Assembly (NCBI RefSeq): GCF_964340395.1
Contig: NC_135560.1
Location: 20,651,675 to 20,711,674 of the forward strand
Source: Glandiceps talaboti
Taxonomy: Eukaryota > Hemichordata > Enteropneusta > Spengelidae
Reading direction: 5' to 3'
DNA length: 60,000 nt
The notes beneath the pieces were generated by a model. That model searched no databases and was not told the DNA's origin. It saw only the letters and a program-made list of their open reading frames with translations. Shown here in pieces: positions 43,158 to 60,000 of this stretch (positions are counted from its first letter, which is position 1; each line of letters starts with the position of its first letter). A program made the position numbers and the translations under genes.

Positions 43158-46100
43158 ATATCCTTTTCAAGGAAGACTTCATAACTGTAAATTGGTACCA
43201 GTAAAATTTATATATTAGCATTCCACACTATAAAAAAGAAAGTATGACACTACCACGTATAATACAGTACAATGAGAATGGCTTGCGAATTGAATCTATC
43301 AAAGTTAATTGTCACATTTTAAGAAGGCGTGTGCTTTGTACTTGTGTGCCTAATGTGGAACTGTTTATAAAGTAATATGATATCGAGAATGATAATCCAT
43401 TCAACATGATATATGGCGTGCAAGGGAACATATTTTACTGCAATTTTACTGGCTTTAATGGCAAACTTTCATTTATTAAAAATTTACGAGTATCTGTAAA
43501 GCCCTATACACCAGCGGTTTGCCAATAAGTCAATGAATACAGTATATTTAATATGACACTGCACACGAAGCTGAAAAATACGGGTTATGACTGTAAAGAA
43601 AATATGCTTAAGTTGAACGACCACGAAATACTCAGAACGTATACATAAATGAATGACCAGTATTTACATACGTACCGTGGTTTTGACCCTTTTTTCGACT
43701 TATTAATAAGTCAAGTTTTGAGTCAGGAATTTTAAGCATTAAATGTAGAGTTTTGACCCCCCCCCCCTCTTTGACCCCATGTACGATCGTTGACCCCATA
43801 TTTTGGACAAGTAGTTTTCAAGTTGCAAATTTTCAAATTTCTAGTGATTTGAATCCGCCAGAATACACTTGTACCCACCCAGCCAAGTACCCACCCATCT
43901 CTGTCATGTCCTATGTGGACTTATCAAAAATAGATATTATAGTGCTTAGTGTACATAGAAGAAAATGGCCACATACAGCCCTACTGGGCTGTAATAGACA
44001 AATCAATCAATATTGATATTAAAATAACTAAATTATAGTTGTCACATGTTTCAATTGTAGATGATGTGTTTCCTGCGACTGAAAGCCTCACTGAGTACAA
44101 CTCTGTGGCTTTAATTCGTAAATCACTGTTCCTGTTTAATGAAACTAGAAAAATTGCCTTGAGGAGTACTAAATGTAATATCTGAGTGAGAAAATTATTA
44201 TATTATATTTTTTATTTCATCCAGAAAGGAATTGTGCCACCAGGTACAATATCATCCCTTAATGCTGTGAGCACTGAATATTTGAATATATAGTTACATA
44301 CATGAAATGTATCTATTAATATAATTCGTCGTAAATATATGCTTGACATGATTTCCACATTCAGTTCTCTAAAGATATTGGCAGTTTTATTGTGATATTT
44401 TCAAATAACTATAATAAATTTTTACACATTTGGTGACATTCTTGTACAATGCATATCTGTCACAGAGGTTATTGTTTAAGATCAAAGTGCATAGCTTCAA
44501 AACATCCGTATTAAAGTGTTCATTGGACGCGAATCATCATATATTGACGAAGTAAGTGCCACATTTCTAAACTGAGTGTTATGATTGCCATGTGTTTCTG
44601 CAGTAATCAATTACTCAAAACTCAAAACAAAATATTGCAATTTGTATTATGTACCCATTTATCAAAGTATTGAAAAGAGAACTTTTTGCCAATGGTCATA
44701 AACACTGCATACCGATATTCATTAATTATTTATTTTACCAGACAACAATTTGACTGTGAACGATGACACACATAGGATTATACTCGGAGAACACTTTTGA
44801 AGACAAAGGGTAATTAGGTCACATTCTTTCATTTTGAAATGGAGGTCAAATGTGTAAACATTTTCTTGGGTTAGTAATTTTATTCGGGCCGACAAACCCT
44901 CTTCTGTGCGGTGAAAGTATGGACGAGGAGATAAAATATTTGTATATAGTGAAAGCAACGCCTGTATGAAAAACGGCTACAGATCAACCAGAATTTCCTT
45001 GATTTATACGGTTCTTCAAACAAAAAATCAATAATAGCAAACAATAATATGAAATTAGTATTGCAAAGACACACTTCATTGTTTACATAGATAAGTGATA
45101 TTTAATGAATAATAAATTGTTTCTAAAGCAATTATTTCATTATATTATCACACATGTTGATTAGATATGTTAATTTTTTCAGTTAATAATTCAATACCGA
45201 ATGACATCATTCAACAGAACAAATAGTATAAAGTATAACCGGTTGCTTCATACTAAACATTTTTGGCAAATCTTTACGTGTATGTGTTATATGACATACT
45301 GTGAGGTTTGAATATAAACACAGCAATTCCCTCTTTGTAGTAATGTATTATTGAAATATTGTCCCCCTACTCAAAGAATTAATAGCATAAGCACATGATT
45401 GTTTCTAGGAGCTGCACAAACGTAGATTATTTGTCATCAAACGGTATAATTTCTGACAATACCAAACATGACGATATATTTGGCACCCGACCATTACAAT
45501 TTCGCTTTGACATACATGTATATAACCTCAACACGTGTCAAAATATTGCTGAAATATGCGTTCCGATTAAACCAAGTCATATAAGTGGAGCTTACTGTCA
45601 AGCATAGTCTGACCTTGAAGACTCGTAATATGCAAATCATCCATGCCCTCGTGTTCATTTAGATCCAATGAAACATCAAATAGTCAAATATATTTATCGC
45701 AAGCCGGGTGCCGTAAATGTAAAATTTGGTATTCACTGGTAACAGATCATATTATCTTTAGTTCGATCGATAACTAAATAAATCGGCTGATATAAGTCAT
45801 CACTCGCACTGTATAAAATTACTTTATTATTTGTAGGTCCCACATCGCCATTCGTTATGTTTTATCGTGTCCACGCATTCAACGCTGTGGCAATGTATCA
45901 CTTAATGTTATTGTGGTATATGCTGTTTAAAAGGTTTAAGGTGAAAACATAGATATTTCAAATGCAAACTGACTACGCTTCTCACCTTTGCGAATCGCAT
46001 GGCCTCCCAGAAGTATCACTAAATTATGGTGAACAATAAGTGGTTCAAATAAAACACCTGTTTAACACTTTTATGTTTTCACTTCATGTTGTCATGTGCA

Positions 46101-46625
46101 GCTTAAACCGTCGCAAATTCCGATCCTTTCATAAACTTTCATTTGATCTCACCGAGACCTCCAATCTCTTTCCAGTTGGTTAGAAAAGTGGAAGTAATCT
46201 TGCTGCAAGGCATATTGTGAATAAACGTGATGAAAGCGAAGCACATATATTACGCAGGAGTTTGATCTTGTTCAACTACATATAAATCTAATTCCAAACT
46301 CGACACTCAATCTCGCATACAAGCATATCATTTCTTACAGTATGGTGTACTTGTTATTGAGAGGCCATAGTATTGTCTTTATGTAGGTTCTTTTAATACC
46401 AAGATCGTTTGGAATTTAGGGATCTTATGAAACTTCGATTACTAAATTGATACAAGTTAAAGAACTGCAAGGAGATTGAATACACACTTGAACGTGAAAC
46501 ATATGTAGGTCTACAATTATCGTTTTGTTATTCGATTTGATCAAGAACTAATTCAAATTTCAGATAACGTCTGAAATTTAAACTATGGGGTTGGAGCTTT
46601 CAGATACCGACAAAGAGCTTTAGAT

Positions 46626-46783
46626 ACAACGGATTTCGATTTAGTAACACAATCACCCAAGATAGCAACAACATCTTTTCTTGTTGTTTGAACCTCGTAC
46701 ACGTCAACATTAGATCAGCGGTAAAAATCAAAGTGCACAACTAGAATTTGATGATGATAAATAAATACAATGTATACAACTTG
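46626..46783 (+). repeat. 158-bp segment, first copy of a local duplication
   Basis: About 96% identical (six differences by eye) to 47561-47718. Both copies hold the same open frame to a TAG, followed 20-odd bases later by AATAAA. Here the frame reads WGWSFQIPTKSFRYNGFRF upstream and in the segment; the upstream part is unrelated to the second copy. Confidence 0.85.
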
Positions 46784-46966
46784 CCCACTGCTTTGCACAC
46801 GACTTCATACACATCGACCATTCTATAGCTTTTATAGATCAAATCACACTCGTGTAATTTTTCGCTTGAAATTTATTAACACGAAATACTTTTGAAAGGT
46901 GAAATCTGAAAACTCAATTTTTGTCAGCATACAGAGAATGGCGACTACTAGTGCATTCATGGCTGT

Positions 46967-47024
46967 ACTGGTGTAACTTCATTATAAAGTATAAAACTGG
47001 TGTAACTTCATTATAAAGTATAAA
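46967..47024. repeat. 29-bp tandem duplication
   Basis: ACTGGTGTAACTTCATTATA plus nine further bases is repeated exactly at 46967 and 46996. Confidence 0.9.
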
Positions 47025-47339
47025 ATGAGTTTACTTCCCGTTATGTTCAGTCTAGAGGGGAAATCACGATATTAATAGCATATATGTACGAACACTAAAA
47101 TACATGTAATTAATTTTGGTAAGGAGGAAATATCAAGTTGATTCGTATCTAATTTGATCCAACCCTGATTAATATTTATTGGATTCTTTAGAATGACATA
47201 AAAAGACTTTTTAGTGGTCCATGCTGACTTAGCGGTTTTGAAAAAAGCATTATCGTAATAAAGTATCGCCCAAGCTTGATACCGCATTTTAAACTTTTCA
47301 ATCGATCATCAATACATAGACTAGTAACTTTAACTGCAG

Positions 47340-47679
47340 CATCTGTTGTGGGCCGTCACAAGAAAAGTCCTGTGGATGTCCCGATCGTACACGTTATCAA
47401 ATAAAAAAAGCCAAGTACTACCAACGAACCATATGTTACCTTACAACCCGAAAACGACGACGTCGCTATTGCAGTGAACACCACGGTGACAACTCTACCG
47501 TTGCAAAAAACTCGGCAACACCAATCTACCTACAGCCCGGTGTTTTTCAGCCAGCCTCTTACAACGGATTTCGATTTAGTAACACAATCACCCAAGATAG
47601 CAACAACGTCTTTTCTTGTTGTTTGAACCGCGTTCACGTCAAAATTGGATCAGCGGTAAAAATCAAAGTGCACAACTAG
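47340..47679 (+). CDS. Possible terminal exon of an unrecognised gene (low confidence)
   Basis: A frame without Met is open from 47320 to TAG at 47677-47679, in DNA visibly richer in G+C than its surroundings. A good acceptor (TTTAACTGCAG) ends at 47339. The product would include CCGPSQEKSCGCPDRTRY, a basic run KRRRRY, YLQPGVFQPASYNGFRF and end VKIGSAVKIKVHN. I recognise no domain. AATAAA follows the stop by about 16 bases. Its last 119 bp are shared with 46626-46744. It could be a real 3' exon, a copied transcript end, or chance. Confidence 0.25.
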
Positions 47680-47718
47680 AATTTGATGATGATAAATAAA
47701 TACAATGTATATAACTTG
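47561..47718 (+). repeat. 158-bp segment, second copy of a local duplication
   Basis: Matches 46626-46783. It continues directly to (CT)n, (CA)n and (AT)n at 47741-47814 and then to a copy of the dispersed element. Four of the six differences fall at amino-acid-changing sites of the shared frame, so there is no sign of constraint. Confidence 0.85.
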
Positions 47719-47740
47719 TCTATTTCTGTACATGGTTTCA

Positions 47741-47814
<74 letters not shown>
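47741..47814. repeat. Compound microsatellite (TC)n-(CA)n-(AT)n
   Basis: Simple dinucleotide blocks directly upstream of a copy of the dispersed element. Confidence 0.95.
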
Positions 47815-47815
47815 T

Positions 47816-47885
47816 TGGTAGTACTGGAACTCTTTCTTGGTTGTAACTCGGAGTTTCACGCATTGTGCGATCATCAGACAACAGC
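47816..47885 (+). mobile_element. Single-arm copy of the dispersed element
   Basis: TTGGTAGTACTGGAACTCTT, then TCTTGGTTGTAACTCGGAGT and CGATCATCAGAC match one arm of the 29.24-kb palindrome with few changes. It abuts (AT)n on its left, as the other copies do. Confidence 0.7.
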
Positions 47886-48392
47886 GCATTGGCAGCAATA
47901 CAAGGCGTATATAAAAACTGTTTGACAGTGAAGAGAAGATATAGTTAAAAAGTGTGACTAATGTGACTTGAATTTATATGTAGTTTAGAAAATAGCATGT
48001 AAGTTTAAGCTTTGACTTTATAGCATGGTTAATGGGGTGGCATGTCAAGTTCTTATTGAACTGTAAACTGACACAGGGTGGTGAACCTTGTAATCGATAG
48101 GTTCAGTAAATTACGCAAATAGACACTTACATGTATGTACACCGGCTGCCTGTATTAATTTAAAAACAGTTGTATGAGTAGCATGTAAGCCCATGACATT
48201 ATTTGTTTCACGATGTGGAATTATTTGACAAATAACTATTGTAATGTAGTGTATGAAATTTATGAGAGTATGTCGATTGATTGATTGATTGATCGATTGA
48301 TCGATTTATTGATTGATGGAGTAATTGAGTGAGTAGGGAATGAGTGAGTGATCACAGGAAAAAGGAACTGTGAGTGTATGTATTTATTTATT

Positions 48393-48458
48393 TATGTATG
48401 TATGTATGTATGTATGTATGTATGTATGTATGTATGTATGTATGTATGTATGTTTCTG

Positions 48459-48493
<35 letters not shown>

Positions 48494-48510
48494 ATGTATG
48501 TATGTTTCTT

Positions 48511-48585
<75 letters not shown>

Positions 48586-48600
48586 GTGTGTGTGTGTGTA
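48393..48600. repeat. Compound microsatellite (TATG)n-(TCTG)n-(TG)n
   Basis: (TATG)n, then (TCTG)n interrupted by a short TATG and TTTG block, then TGTGTG, just upstream of gene C. A GATT/GATC-type repeat precedes it at 48273-48318. Long open frames across it are artefacts. Confidence 0.95.
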
Positions 48601-48815
48601 ACTGACCGCCCATCGATCGTTGTTTCATGTTAAACTTGCATTTTTCAACCTATAATGAGTCAACGATACCTACATTAATGTCACAATGTTTTCAAAATAT
48701 ATAGCTATAGCTATTTAGTTACACATGTAAAATAAACCTAAAAGGCCTTGGAACACCCTAGGTGCCTGTATAATACGTTAGATATGAAATGCTTCATTGG
48801 TTACATTTGCCCGCT

Positions 48816-59941
<11,126 letters not shown>

Positions 59942-60000
59942 GTTTTTATGTTTTACAACGTATTTTAAAACTTAAGTGGATTGTGTAGATAGGTTGAATT

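Larger units (their letters stand above)
38590..48780. other. Intergenic region between genes B and C
   Basis: AT-rich DNA containing the (ACAGT)n array at 40.6 kb, a diverged repeat at 42.2-42.7 kb, an 88-bp tandem repeat at 42.9 kb, a duplicated 158-bp segment at 46.6 and 47.6 kb, and the microsatellites at 47.75 and 48.4 kb. No recognised gene. Confidence 0.55.

Overview
The window is AT-rich animal genomic DNA dominated by introns and intergenic sequence, with dense microsatellites, minisatellites and fold-back repeats. Its recognisable genes are three nicotinic acetylcholine receptor (nAChR)-like subunits of the Cys-loop ligand-gated channel family, all on the + strand in head-to-tail order. 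GT-AG introns, very large first introns and the local run of related receptor genes suggest an invertebrate bilaterian. I cannot name the phylum from this sequence.

Layout: gene A (1-1186) enters from the left with only its last two exons visible. After about 7.3 kb of intergenic DNA, gene B runs from a signal-peptide exon at 8481 to its stop at 38140. It has six exons and 1,440 nt of CDS, predicting 479 residues, with a 24.4-kb first intron. About 10.7 kb of intergenic DNA follows. It holds simple repeats, a tandem repeat and a duplicated 158-bp segment ending in an open frame. Gene C starts at about 48816 with four visible exons and leaves the window on the right. Exon lengths and phases match between paralogues: 146, 45 and 110 nt for exons 2-4 in both B and C, and the same intron phase between M2 and M3 in A and B. 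This shows that the array arose by tandem duplication.

The receptors keep the Cys-loop, the loop A, B and D aromatic residues, the vicinal Cys-Cys pair of loop C that marks alpha-type subunits, Glu at -1' of M2, and no Pro insertion before M2. They are therefore predicted to be cation channels. A and B share uncommon M2 residues (Gln 11', Phe 12', Thr 16') and a Tyr-to-Phe change after the loop C cysteines.

The non-coding part contains a family of short elements, several next to (AT)n tracts, one forming a 134-bp near-perfect palindrome. There are also three other inverted-repeat elements, a possible 758-bp element with terminal inverted repeats, arrays of 29- to 90-bp units, a 192-nt homopurine tract in an intron of gene B, and two possible LINE 3' tails. 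No tRNA, rRNA, CRISPR array or complete transposon gene was recognised.
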